Assembly (NCBI GenBank): GCA_020160915.1
Contig: JAIUPK010000003.1
Location: 124,001 to 188,000, forward strand
Direction of reading: 5' to 3'
DNA length: 64,000 nt
DNA from: Actinomycetota bacterium
Lineage (GTDB): Bacteria; Actinomycetota; Actinomycetes; Actinomycetales; Microbacteriaceae
Shown here: one piece after another, positions 1 through 7,978 of the stretch
How positions within the stretch are numbered: the first letter of the stretch is position 1
Layout of the letters: every line of letters begins with the position of its first letter
The notes under the pieces: model-generated
Told to the model about the DNA's origin: nothing
Databases searched by the model: none
Seen by the model: only the letters and a program-made list of their open reading frames with translations
Program-made: the position numbers and the translations under genes

Positions 1-123
1 GCCGGTGCGCGGCACCCGTTCCGAGTTGCGGAAGGTGTAACGGCCGAGCACGAGGAGGATCGGGATGACGATGCCGGCGAGGATCCGCCAGCCGAGGGTC
101 TTCTCGCCCCGTGCCTTCGCCAT
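1..123 (-). CDS. 1-acyl-glycerol-3-phosphate acyltransferase-like protein, N-terminal fragment
   Basis: Only the first 41 codons are in the window; the gene runs off the left edge. The visible peptide starts MAKARGEKTLGWRILAGIVI, with a basic start followed by a hydrophobic segment and then a charged stretch (RNSERVPRTG), like the N-terminal membrane anchor of PlsC-type lysophospholipid acyltransferases. It begins 6 bases after the murA stop codon on the same strand, so it is very probably cotranscribed with murA. In Microbacteriaceae a PlsC-like gene often follows murA; that family knowledge drives the call, because no catalytic motif (HxxxxD) is visible here. Any other membrane-anchored protein remains possible. 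Confidence 0.5.
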   Translation of the reverse strand, partial: MAKARGEKTLGWRILAGIVIPILLVLGRYTFRNSERVPRTG

Positions 124-129
124 CGCCGC

Positions 130-1497
130 TTAGCCCTCGTAGACGAAGTCAGCGCCGAGCACCCGCAACTTGTCGATGAAGTGCTCGTAGCCTCGGCTGA
201 TGATTCCGATGTTGGTGACGGTCGACTGACCGTCGGCGGTGAGTGCTGCGATGAGGTGGCTGAACCCGCCGCGAAGGTCGGGGATCTCCACATCGGCGCC
301 GTGCAGCGGGGTCGGGCCGATGATCACCGCCGCCTGCTCGAGCGGGCGACGCGGCACACGACGGCTGATGGACTCCAGCCCGTCCTGGTGCACCGTGATG
401 TTCGCGCCCATCTCGATGAGCGCATCCGTAAAGCCGAAGCGGTTCTCGTACACGGTCTCGTGCACGACCGAACGTCCCTCGGCCTGGGTGAGCGCGACGA
501 TGAGCGGCTGCTGCCAGTCGGTCATGAACCCGGGATGCACGTCGGTCTCCACGACGACAGGCTTGAGCGTGCCGCCCGGGTGGTAGAAACGGATGCCGTC
601 CTCGTGAATGTCGAACGCGCCACCCACCTTGCGGAAGATGTTGAGGAACGTCATGAGCTCCTGCTGCTTGGCACCCACGACGAAGATGTCGCCGCCGGTC
701 GCCAGCGCTGCGGATGCCCAGCTCGCGGCCTCGTTGCGGTCGAAGAGTGCGCGGTGCTCGTAGCCGCTGAGCTTCTCGACACCCTCGATGAAGATCACGC
801 GGTTGGGCTCGACGTTGATGATCGCGCCCATCTTCTGCAGGATCGCGATGAGATCCATGATCTCGGGCTCGATGGCCGCGTTCTTGAGCTCGGTCACACC
901 TTCGGCGAGCACGGCGGTGAGCAGTACCTGCTCGGTCGCGCCCACGCTGGGGTAGGGCAGCTCGATGTTGGCGCCCTTGAGCCCGTTGGGGGCCGTCAGG
1001 CGGATGCCCTCATAGCTCTTGTCGACGACGGCACCGAATGCGCGCAGCGCGTTGAGGTGGAAGTCGATGGGGCGGTCGCCGATGCGGCAGCCACCGAGAT
1101 CGGGGATCAGCGCCTCACCGAGGCGGTGCAGCAATGGCCCGCAGAACAGGATCGGGATGCGGCTGGAGCCGGCCAGCGCGTCGATCTCGTGGAACTGGGC
1201 CTTCAGCACGTTGGTGGGGTCGAGCATGAGCTCGCCCTCGCCGACCTTGGTCACCGAGACGCCGTACGCCTCGAGCATCCGGCTGACGACGCCGACGTCG
1301 CTGATGTCGGGAACGTCCTTGAGAAGGCTGGGGGTGTCAGCCAGAAGGGCAGCGACCATGGCCTTCGTTGCGAGGTTCTTGGCCCCGCGCACATCCACGC
1401 GACCGCGCAACGGCTTGCCACCGTTGATCACGATCTTGTCGGACGTGAGTCCCACTCTCGCCGCAGCCTTTTGGGCATCCTTGGTAAGAGAATTCAT
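130..1497 (-). CDS. murA: UDP-N-acetylglucosamine 1-carboxyvinyltransferase
   Basis: MurA catalyses the first committed step of peptidoglycan synthesis, transfer of enolpyruvate from PEP to UDP-GlcNAc, in the cytoplasm. The protein is about 455 aa, slightly longer than the usual 420-440. The substrate-binding KN pair is in GAKNLATKA (residues 38-46), and the catalytic, fosfomycin-target cysteine is present in GGCRIGDRP (Cys137). I chose ATG 1497 over the in-frame GTG at 1503 because GAGGTGAG lies directly upstream at ribosome-binding distance for the ATG and would overlap the GTG. It follows leuD by 70 bases on the same strand and leads into a PlsC-like gene 6 bases on, so a cell-envelope transcription unit is likely. 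Confidence 0.96.
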   Translation of the reverse strand: MNSLTKDAQKAAARVGLTSDKIVINGGKPLRGRVDVRGAKNLATKAMVAALLADTPSLLKDVPDISDVGVVSRMLEAYGVSVTKVGEGELMLDPTNVLKAQFHEIDALAGSSRIPILFCGPLLHRLGEALIPDLGGCRIGDRPIDFHLNALRAFGAVVDKSYEGIRLTAPNGLKGANIELPYPSVGATEQVLLTAVLAEGVTELKNAAIEPEIMDLIAILQKMGAIINVEPNRVIFIEGVEKLSGYEHRALFDRNEAASWASAALATGGDIFVVGAKQQELMTFLNIFRKVGGAFDIHEDGIRFYHPGGTLKPVVVETDVHPGFMTDWQQPLIVALTQAEGRSVVHETVYENRFGFTDALIEMGANITVHQDGLESISRRVPRRPLEQAAVIIGPTPLHGADVEIPDLRGGFSHLIAALTADGQSTVTNIGIISRGYEHFIDKLRVLGADFVYEG

Positions 1498-1567
1498 GCT
1501 CACCTCTGTCTTGGTTGGTGCTGGCGCTGTGGTGGTGCGCCCCGTAGTCAGGCTAACGAGCGAGAAG

Positions 1568-2178
1568 CTAACGAGCCGGAAGAGTCGTGGGCCGCCAGCT
1601 TTCGCGTTTGGCCTCGAATCGCGTGATCTGGGACTCGTCGCGCAACGTTAAGCCGATGTCATCGAGTCCTTCAAGCAAACGCCACCTAGTGTAATCGTCA
1701 ATCTCGAACACGAAGCTGGCCTTGCCTACGGTCACAGTTCGTGCAACGAGGTCGACCGAGACCTCTATTCCCGGATGCTCCGCCACGATCATCCAGATCG
1801 TCTCGATGTCCTTCTCCGCGAGTTGGGCAGCGAGCAGACCCTGTTTGCCCGAGTTGCCGCGGAAGATGTCGCCGAACCGCGCGCTCAGAACGGCCTGGAA
1901 ACCGTAGTCGCGAAGCGCCCAGACGGCATGCTCGCGACTCGAGCCGGTGCCGAAGTCGGGACCAGCGACGAGGATGCGTGTGCCGTGGCCCGGGCCGCCG
2001 GCGAACGGCTCACGGTTGAGCACGAAGTTGGGATCCTGGCGCCAGGCGTAGAACAGGGCGTCATCGAAGCCGGTCTTGGTGACTCGCTTGAGGAACTCGG
2101 CGGGGATGATCTGGTCGGTGTCGACGTTCGAGCGCTCCAGGGGCACCGCGATGCCGGTGACGGTCGAGATCTTGTCCA

Positions 2179-2179
<1 letters not shown>
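1568..2179 (-). CDS. leuD: 3-isopropylmalate dehydratase small subunit
   Basis: LeuD is the swivel-domain subunit of isopropylmalate isomerase, which pairs with LeuC to convert 2-isopropylmalate to 3-isopropylmalate in leucine synthesis. The protein is 203 aa, normal for actinobacterial LeuD, and contains the conserved [14 protein letters not shown] region near the start and the GSSREHA motif that contributes to substrate binding. The open frame extends upstream into leuC, but the start is fixed at ATG 2179 because the leuC stop and this start share one base (TAATG), a classic translational-coupling overlap. It belongs to the leuL-leuCD transcription unit. Confidence 0.96.
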
Positions 2180-3681
<1,502 letters not shown>

Positions 3682-3727
3682 GCTGATGTCCTTCGTCGAA
3701 AGCGTGTGGGCGGCCCACGTCAGGACT

Positions 3728-3766
3728 CCGCGACGAGGGAGGCCTTAGGACTAAGCCTCGTCGCGG
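3728..3766 (-). promoter_or_regulatory. attenuator-type hairpin between leader peptide and leuC
   Basis: A perfect 11-bp inverted repeat (CCGCGACGAGG at 3728-3738 and its complement at 3756-3766) encloses a second 5-bp repeat (CTTAG/CTAAG, 3744-3755). The inner GAGGC at 3739-3743 could instead pair with GCCTC at 3755-3759, giving mutually exclusive structures. The last codons of the leader peptide, after its three leucine codons, lie in one arm, so a ribosome stalled on the leucine codons would change the fold. There is no U-run directly after the stem. A second short hairpin (GTGGG/CCCAC) lies near 3704-3719, closer to leuC. Attenuation is inferred from this layout; whether it acts on transcription or translation cannot be told. 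Confidence 0.7.
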
Positions 3767-3795
3767 CGACGAAGAAGGAGTCGTTCGAAACGCAT
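3751..3795 (-). CDS. leuL: leucine operon leader peptide
   Basis: A 14-residue ORF, MRFERLLLRRRDEA, contains three consecutive leucine codons (CTC CTT CTT) at positions 6-8, followed by three arginine codons. It ends in a TAG inside the hairpin that precedes leuC. This is the standard form of an attenuation leader: when leucyl-tRNA is scarce, a ribosome pauses on the leucine run and alters downstream RNA folding. There is no Shine-Dalgarno sequence; a TACGCT -10 box lies six bases before the ATG, so the mRNA probably starts at the AUG itself (leaderless). The ORF is too short for gene callers. Confidence rests on the leucine run, the hairpin and the position before leuCD. Confidence 0.85.
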   Translation of the reverse strand: MRFERLLLRRRDEA

Positions 3796-3801
3796 CTGTC
3801 G

Positions 3802-3807
3802 AGCGTA
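3802..3807 (-). promoter_or_regulatory. -10 box of the leuL-leuCD promoter
   Basis: TACGCT on the minus strand ends six bases before the leader-peptide ATG, which places the transcription start at or next to the A of ATG. The -35 region would fall at the edge of the 13-bp tandem repeats just upstream. Confidence 0.6.
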
Positions 3808-3823
3808 GCATTCAGGCGCAGGG

Positions 3824-3888
3824 CGGTGGCGTGCACCGGTGGCGTCGACCGGTGGCGTGCACCGGTGGCGCCGACCGGTGGCGAGCGG
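3824..3888. repeat. five tandem 13-bp repeats upstream of the leu promoter
   Basis: Five consecutive copies of a 13-base unit with the core CGGTGGCG follow each other without gaps. Units 1 and 3 are CGGTGGCGTGCAC; units 2 and 4 end TCGAC and CCGAC; unit 5 ends AGCGG. Each junction makes an ACCGGT palindrome. The array sits between the terC stop and the leuL promoter, at the place expected for an upstream regulator site, but it could equally be a neutral minisatellite. Confidence 0.8.
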
Positions 3889-3902
3889 CCGGGCGGCGGG
3901 GC

Positions 3903-4904
3903 CTACGACTTGACCTGCTTGCGGGCATCCACCCTGATCTTGATGAGGCTCGCCGCGACAGCGACAGCCATCGCCGACAGGATGACCGCGAGCGACGTCC
4001 ACGTGGAGATCTCGGGCGCCCACTCCACCTTCTGGCCGCCGTTGATGAACGGCACCTCGTTCTCGTGGAGGGCGTGGAAGAACAGCTTCACGCCGATGAA
4101 GGCGAGGATGAAGGCGATGCCGTAGTGCAGGTACTCCAGCTTGTCGATGAGGTCACCGAGCAGGAAGTACAGCTGACGCAGCCCCATGAGGGCGAACACG
4201 TTGGCGGTGAAGACAATGAACGGGTCTTGTGTGATGCCGAAGATCGCGGGGATCGAGTCGAGGGCGAACACCAGGTCGGTCGTGCCGATCGCCATGAACA
4301 CCACAAGGATCGGCGTGAACACCTTCTTGCCGTCGATGACGGTGCGCAGCTTCGCGCCGTCGAACTCGTTGGTGATCGGGATGCGCTTGCGGAGGAATCG
4401 GATGACCCCGCTCTCGGTCTCCTCCATGTCGTCGTGGGTCTCAAAGACCTGACGAACGGCCGTGTACAGCAGGAAGGCGCCGAAGATGTAGAAGATCCAG
4501 GAGAAGTTCTCGATCAGCTGCGCGCCGAGCAGGATGAAGACTCCGCGCAGCACCAGGGCGATGATGATGCCCACCATCAGGATCTCCTGCTGGTACTTCC
4601 TGGGCACGGAGAACCTCGCCATGATGATGACGAAGACGAACAGGTTGTCGATCGACAGCGAGTACTCGGTGACCCATCCCGCGATGAACTCGGCGGCGTG
4701 ATCGACCGAACCCTGCCAGAGCATCAGCCCCGCGAAGATCAGGGCGAGCACGACATAGAAACTCACCCACAGCGCCGACTCGCGGGTGGAGGGGATGTGC
4801 GGCCGCTTGTAGGCGAGCACGAGGTCGGCGGCGAGGATCAGCAGCAGAACGACGAACGAGGTGATCTCGAACCAGGCGGGCAGTGCGGCTTCCATGAGTT
4901 CCAT
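3903..4904 (-). CDS. TerC/Alx-family integral membrane protein, probable manganese exporter
   Basis: TerC/Alx proteins are inner-membrane proteins with seven or more helices linked to Mn2+ export and, in some bacteria, tellurium resistance. The 333-aa product has several hydrophobic segments and the two acidic intramembrane motifs of the family: SLSIDNLFVF in the first half and FALDSIPAIFG in the second. An upstream GTG/ATG extension exists in the frame but would run into the riboswitch, so I start at the ATG giving MELMEAALPAW; the ATG three codons later is an alternative. The yybP-ykoY-like leader upstream supports manganese-induced expression and argues for the Mn function over tellurite. 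Confidence 0.88.
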   Translation of the reverse strand: MELMEAALPAWFEITSFVVLLLILAADLVLAYKRPHIPSTRESALWVSFYVVLALIFAGLMLWQGSVDHAAEFIAGWVTEYSLSIDNLFVFVIIMARFSVPRKYQQEILMVGIIIALVLRGVFILLGAQLIENFSWIFYIFGAFLLYTAVRQVFETHDDMEETESGVIRFLRKRIPITNEFDGAKLRTVIDGKKVFTPILVVFMAIGTTDLVFALDSIPAIFGITQDPFIVFTANVFALMGLRQLYFLLGDLIDKLEYLHYGIAFILAFIGVKLFFHALHENEVPFINGGQKVEWAPEISTWTSLAVILSAMAVAVAASLIKIRVDARKQVKS

Positions 4905-4921
4905 TCGGGAGGGTCGGCAGT

Positions 4922-5045
4922 GGCCGAAAGTCTCTCCCGCACCCGGGCCCACACACTCAGACCGTCGGATGCCGCTGGCCCGGAGTCACAGTGCTGTGAC
5001 CCGTACTGACGGGCTCAACGAGGTGGGATACTCCCCTTCGCGGGC
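4922..5045 (-). ncRNA. yybP-ykoY-type manganese riboswitch
   Basis: Read on the minus strand, the leader of the TerC gene contains AAGGGGAGTA near its 5' end, a CCCGTCAGTACGGG hairpin, then CCGACGGTCTGAG and a closing GGGAGAGACTTTCGGCC. These are the hallmark blocks of the yybP-ykoY (Mn2+) aptamer in the expected order, and the family commonly precedes TerC/Alx genes. The aptamer ends about 17 bases before the gene. Binding of Mn2+ usually raises expression of the exporter. The call was made by eye; a covariance model search against RF00080 would confirm it. Confidence 0.82.
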
Positions 5046-5055
5046 CCAATCCTAC

Positions 5056-5061
5056 TAGCAT
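5056..5061 (+). promoter_or_regulatory. -10 box, leaderless-type promoter of the 2TM gene
   Basis: TAGCAT ends seven bases before ATG 5069 with no Shine-Dalgarno between them. It lies back to back with the riboswitch promoter of terC. Confidence 0.5.
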
Positions 5062-5068
5062 CGGCGAC

Positions 5069-5338
5069 ATGGATGATGCTGAACTGCGCGCGCTCGCAAC
5101 CAAGCGCCTCAAGGCCCGCTCCGACTTCTACAACTACCTCCTGGTGTGGCTCGGAGTGTCGGTTGTGCTCACCGTCATTTGGTTCCTCACCTCGCCCGGG
5201 GGCTACTTCTGGCCCGCATGGGCAATCGCCGGTATGGGGATTGCGGCGGTGTTCCAGGCGATTGCCGTCTTCGGCGGTGCAGGAGTGATCACCGACAGCA
5301 AGATCGACGCCGAGGTGGAGCGTCTCAAGAGGGGCTGA
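5069..5338 (+). CDS. 2TM-domain small membrane protein
   Basis: This 89-aa protein has a charged N-terminal helix (ELRALATKRLKARSDF), two hydrophobic segments (about residues 23-42 and 50-68) joined by a short SPGGYFWP loop, and a charged tail. This is the layout of the 2TM domain family, often fused to kinases or regulators in actinobacteria and also found alone. The function is unknown. It is divergent from the terC riboswitch and appears leaderless. Shadow frames in other directions give no better protein. Confidence 0.75.
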   Translation: MDDAELRALATKRLKARSDFYNYLLVWLGVSVVLTVIWFLTSPGGYFWPAWAIAGMGIAAVFQAIAVFGGAGVITDSKIDAEVERLKRG

Positions 5339-5410
5339 CGCAGGTAGCTGCGAACACGCCATACGCCTCGAACGTGCGCGGGGCCTCGCGGACTGATTCC
5401 GAGCGCGCCC

Positions 5411-6385
5411 CTACGGGCTAGGCGTGGTGCCCAGCAGGTGCTGTTCAAGGCGAGCCTTCGCCCGCTCACGGTCGCCATCGCGCCACTCAAGCAGGCCTTG
5501 CCCTGACTTTGCTCCCAGCTCGCCGGACGTGACTGCGGCATCAAGCAGCCGCGATGGGTTGGTGTCGGCACTCAGGGTGGGCAAGATCCATCCCAAGATC
5601 GAGCGGGTCAGATCGAGGCCGATGTAGTCGGCATTTTCGAGCGGACCCATCGCAGCAAGTCTGCGACCGAATGTCTCCCTCGCAACGGTGTCAATGGTGC
5701 GGGCATCCGCGACACCGTTCTCCAGCATGCTCATCGCTTCACGCCACAGTGCGAATTGCATCCGATTGCCGATGAAGCCATTGACGTCCTTCTCGACGAC
5801 TATGACCTGCTTACCCAGCGCAGTGAGATGTTCTACCGCCGTTGCCCGAACCGCGGGGTCGGTTCGATCACCACCCGCAACCTCCACCACGTTGATGATG
5901 TGCGGAGGGTTCCACCAGTGCGTACCGACAACCCGGTGTGCGTAGTCACTCTCGGCGGCAATGTCGGTGATGCGAATCGCCGAGGTGTTGGAGGTCACCA
6001 TCGCCGCTGTGTTGTACCGATCGACCTCCGCAAGGAACGCGCGCTTCAATTCCAACTGCTCGGGGAGTGCCTCGACGATCACGTCCGCTACGCTGACCGA
6101 CTCCTCGAGGGAGCTGGCCGCACGAGCAGCGTTGGGTCGATCAGCGTTGACCGTGGCGACCGCTTGATCGAGAGCTGCACTGTGGGAATCCCACAGCACG
6201 ACGCTCCAGTCACCGGCGGCGAAAGCACGAGCGATGCCGTGGCCCATCAAGCCTGTTCCGACGATCGCGACGGTGGCTATGGGACTAGTCCGATCTGTAT
6301 CGAGACATCGGTCATCGAGAAGGCCATGTGAATATTCTGATGCATTCCGCGTAGGGGAGCCAGTATCGGCAAAGCCCCCGTGCAC
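5411..6385 (-). CDS. 3-hydroxyacyl-CoA dehydrogenase family protein (start uncertain)
   Basis: The product oxidises a 3-hydroxyacyl-CoA or related 3-hydroxyacid with NAD. The N-terminal Rossmann motif is clear (IVGTGLMGHGIA), followed by the family helix SNTSAIRI, the GTHWWNPPH region and the C-terminal helical domain (NGFIGNRMQFALWREA). The core is full length, about 290 aa. The start is a problem: the only in-frame start is GTG 6385, which lies inside the tRNA-Glu terminator and would add about 36 unrelated residues. An ATG at 6327 in another frame gives MAFSMTDVSIQIGLVP and stops exactly where the core begins, so a one- or two-base frameshift is plausible. The gene may be broken, or the sequence may carry an indel. 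Confidence 0.75.
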   Translation of the reverse strand: MHGGFADTGSPTRNASEYSHGLLDDRCLDTDRTSPIATVAIVGTGLMGHGIARAFAAGDWSVVLWDSHSAALDQAVATVNADRPNAARAASSLEESVSVADVIVEALPEQLELKRAFLAEVDRYNTAAMVTSNTSAIRITDIAAESDYAHRVVGTHWWNPPHIINVVEVAGGDRTDPAVRATAVEHLTALGKQVIVVEKDVNGFIGNRMQFALWREAMSMLENGVADARTIDTVARETFGRRLAAMGPLENADYIGLDLTRSILGWILPTLSADTNPSRLLDAAVTSGELGAKSGQGLLEWRDGDRERAKARLEQHLLGTTPSP

Positions 6386-6400
6386 TACCGGGGGCTTTGC
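6369..6400 (-). terminator. rho-independent terminator after tRNA-Glu
   Basis: A perfect 12-bp inverted repeat (GCAAAGCCCCCG and its complement) with an 8-base loop lies directly downstream of the tRNA. The stem ends in an AAAG/CTTT flank rather than a long U-run. Confidence 0.8.
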
Positions 6401-6406
6401 TATCGT

Positions 6407-6478
6407 GACCCCAGCGGGATTCGAACCCGCGTTACCGCCGTGAGAGGGCGGCGTACTAGGCCTCTATACGATGGGGCC
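6407..6478 (-). tRNA. tRNA-Glu (CTC)
   Basis: The 72-nt gene folds as a cloverleaf: acceptor GGCCCCA pairs with TGGGGTC (one G-U), the anticodon stem CCGCC/GGCGG encloses CTCTCAC with anticodon CTC, and the T arm GCGGGTTCGAATCCCGC is complete. No CCA is encoded. A strong hairpin follows. Confidence 0.96.
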
Positions 6479-6575
6479 GTCACGACAACTACACGAGTAT
6501 GCCATACGGGGCGGAAGCCCACCAAACACAGCATTGGCGGAACAGCATCCGTCGCCCACTCGACCAGGAGGACAG

Positions 6576-7025
6576 TTGAGCAACCGCACCCGTTTCGTGT
6601 TCGCCATAGGGGTGGCCGCGGCATCCGTTCTCGCGCTCACCTCGTGTTCACTCTTCGGCCCCAACCGTGGGCCCGACGGGCAGGTGACTGACACGTCAGT
6701 GGTTGGATCGACCACCATGCTCGTGGGTGACTGCTTCACCTTCGTCGACGGCAGCAACCTCACCGAGGTGACGCTCACGCCCTGCACCGAGACCCACGCC
6801 TACATCGTGATCGGCAAGGGCGAGCTGGATTCCGCGACAATCGACTCAGCGGGCGGCGTGCAGAACGCGGTCTCGGTGGCGTGCGCCGACGCGTTCACCG
6901 CGTTCAAGGCGGCAGCTCCCGAGGGCACCAAGCCCACGCAGGAATTCGTCGTGGCCACGGAGGATCGTGACGGCAAGCAGGTGACGCTGTACAGCTGCGT
7001 GGCCACCGACGCCCCCGCTGCCTGA
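6576..7025 (+). CDS. lipoprotein with septum-formation-type domain
   Basis: The 149-aa product has a basic start (MSNRTRFVF), a hydrophobic stretch and the lipobox LTSC, so it is predicted to be an outer-face lipoprotein. The mature part contains GDCFTFVD, a later PCTETHAY and two further cysteines (VACADAF, LYSCVA). This resembles the Septum_form-type actinobacterial domain, which carries paired cysteines. The start is TTG 6576, set by AGGAG six bases upstream; the longer open frame runs back over the tRNA and is not used. It ends tail to tail with the next gene, the two stops forming TGATCA without a gap. Confidence 0.75.
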   Translation: MSNRTRFVFAIGVAAASVLALTSCSLFGPNRGPDGQVTDTSVVGSTTMLVGDCFTFVDGSNLTEVTLTPCTETHAYIVIGKGELDSATIDSAGGVQNAVSVACADAFTAFKAAAPEGTKPTQEFVVATEDRDGKQVTLYSCVATDAPAA

Positions 7026-7961
7026 TCAGGACTGCTGCGGCTTCGTGGCCAGCACTCGCATGGCCTTCTGCTTGACCTCGATGTCGATCGGCAGCATGCC
7101 GAAGCGCTCGCCGTCGGCGTAGGCGACGACTCCCTCCGACTCGATGCGGATCTTCTTCGCCGGGTAGATCGAGACCCGGCGATCGGTGACGTGTTCGCCC
7201 TTGAACACCCGCGGGAAGATCCGCAGGAACGAGGTGCGACTGAGCGCCTGCACCACGAGCACGTCGAGCAGGCCGTCGTCGACCTTCGCGTCGGGCGTCA
7301 CCTTCATGCCCCCGCCGAGCGACACGTTGTTGCCCACGCTGATGAGGGCGCCGGTGGTGACGATCTCGTTGCCGTCGAGCACGAGTCGGTACGGGATGGG
7401 CTTGAGCTTGATGAGCTCGAGGCCGAGGGCGAGCAGGTACCGGTTGGGGCCCTTCGGCCAGGTCATGTGGTTGGCGCGCTCGTTGACGATCGCGTCGAAG
7501 CCCGCGGAGAGCACGCACGCGAACCAACGCTCGGCCGGGGTTCCCGACTCGTCGGTGTAGCTGACGAGCGCGGCATCCATGACCCAGGGCGGCTGGTGCA
7601 GGGCGGCGACCAGCGCGTCGATCGCCGCCTCGGTGTTGTCGTGCGGGATGCCCAGTCCCCTGGCCATGTCGTTGCCCGTGCCCGAGGGCACGATGCCCAG
7701 CGGCACCTTGGTGGTGGCCACGAGGTTGGTGCCGAGGTTGATCATGCCGTCGCCGCCCACGACGATGAGCGCGTCAGGCTTGGATGCGACAGCCTTGCGG
7801 CCGGCCTCCATGAGTTGCTCGAAGTCGGGCTCCTGCAGGCTCGTGACGTCGTGGCCGAGCGCCCTCAGGGTCTGCACGACGGCGGGGCCGACGTCGCGTC
7901 CCTTGCCGAAGGACGCGGTCGGGTTGATCGCCACCACAAGGCGGAGGGACTTCGTCGTCAT
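7026..7961 (-). CDS. diacylglycerol kinase-family lipid kinase
   Basis: This 311-aa protein belongs to the DagK/YegS/sphingosine-kinase-like family, which phosphorylates diacylglycerol or related lipids in phospholipid turnover. The nucleotide-binding signature is VVGGDGMINLGTNL, with Met where most members have Thr (GGDGT), followed by PLGIVPSGTGNDMARGLGI. The C-terminal domain is intact (VYPAKK-like and FGMLPIDIEV segments). No ribosome-binding site is present; a CATAAT box ends six bases before ATG 7961, suggesting a leaderless mRNA. The lipid substrate cannot be told from sequence. Confidence 0.85.
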   Translation of the reverse strand: MTTKSLRLVVAINPTASFGKGRDVGPAVVQTLRALGHDVTSLQEPDFEQLMEAGRKAVASKPDALIVVGGDGMINLGTNLVATTKVPLGIVPSGTGNDMARGLGIPHDNTEAAIDALVAALHQPPWVMDAALVSYTDESGTPAERWFACVLSAGFDAIVNERANHMTWPKGPNRYLLALGLELIKLKPIPYRLVLDGNEIVTTGALISVGNNVSLGGGMKVTPDAKVDDGLLDVLVVQALSRTSFLRIFPRVFKGEHVTDRRVSIYPAKKIRIESEGVVAYADGERFGMLPIDIEVKQKAMRVLATKPQQS

Positions 7962-7967
7962 GGGTCG

Positions 7968-7973
7968 ATTATG
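7968..7973 (-). promoter_or_regulatory. -10 box, leaderless-type promoter of the lipid kinase
   Basis: CATAAT ends six bases before ATG 7961 and lies in the 17-base gap after the copper ATPase stop codon. Confidence 0.5.
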
Positions 7974-7978
7974 GCGGT

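Noticed and set aside
181-1626. Long plus-strand open frame (481 codons) opposite murA
   Set aside because: It is an antisense shadow of murA in high-GC DNA; its protein is low-complexity with no recognisable domain, whereas murA has its full motif set.
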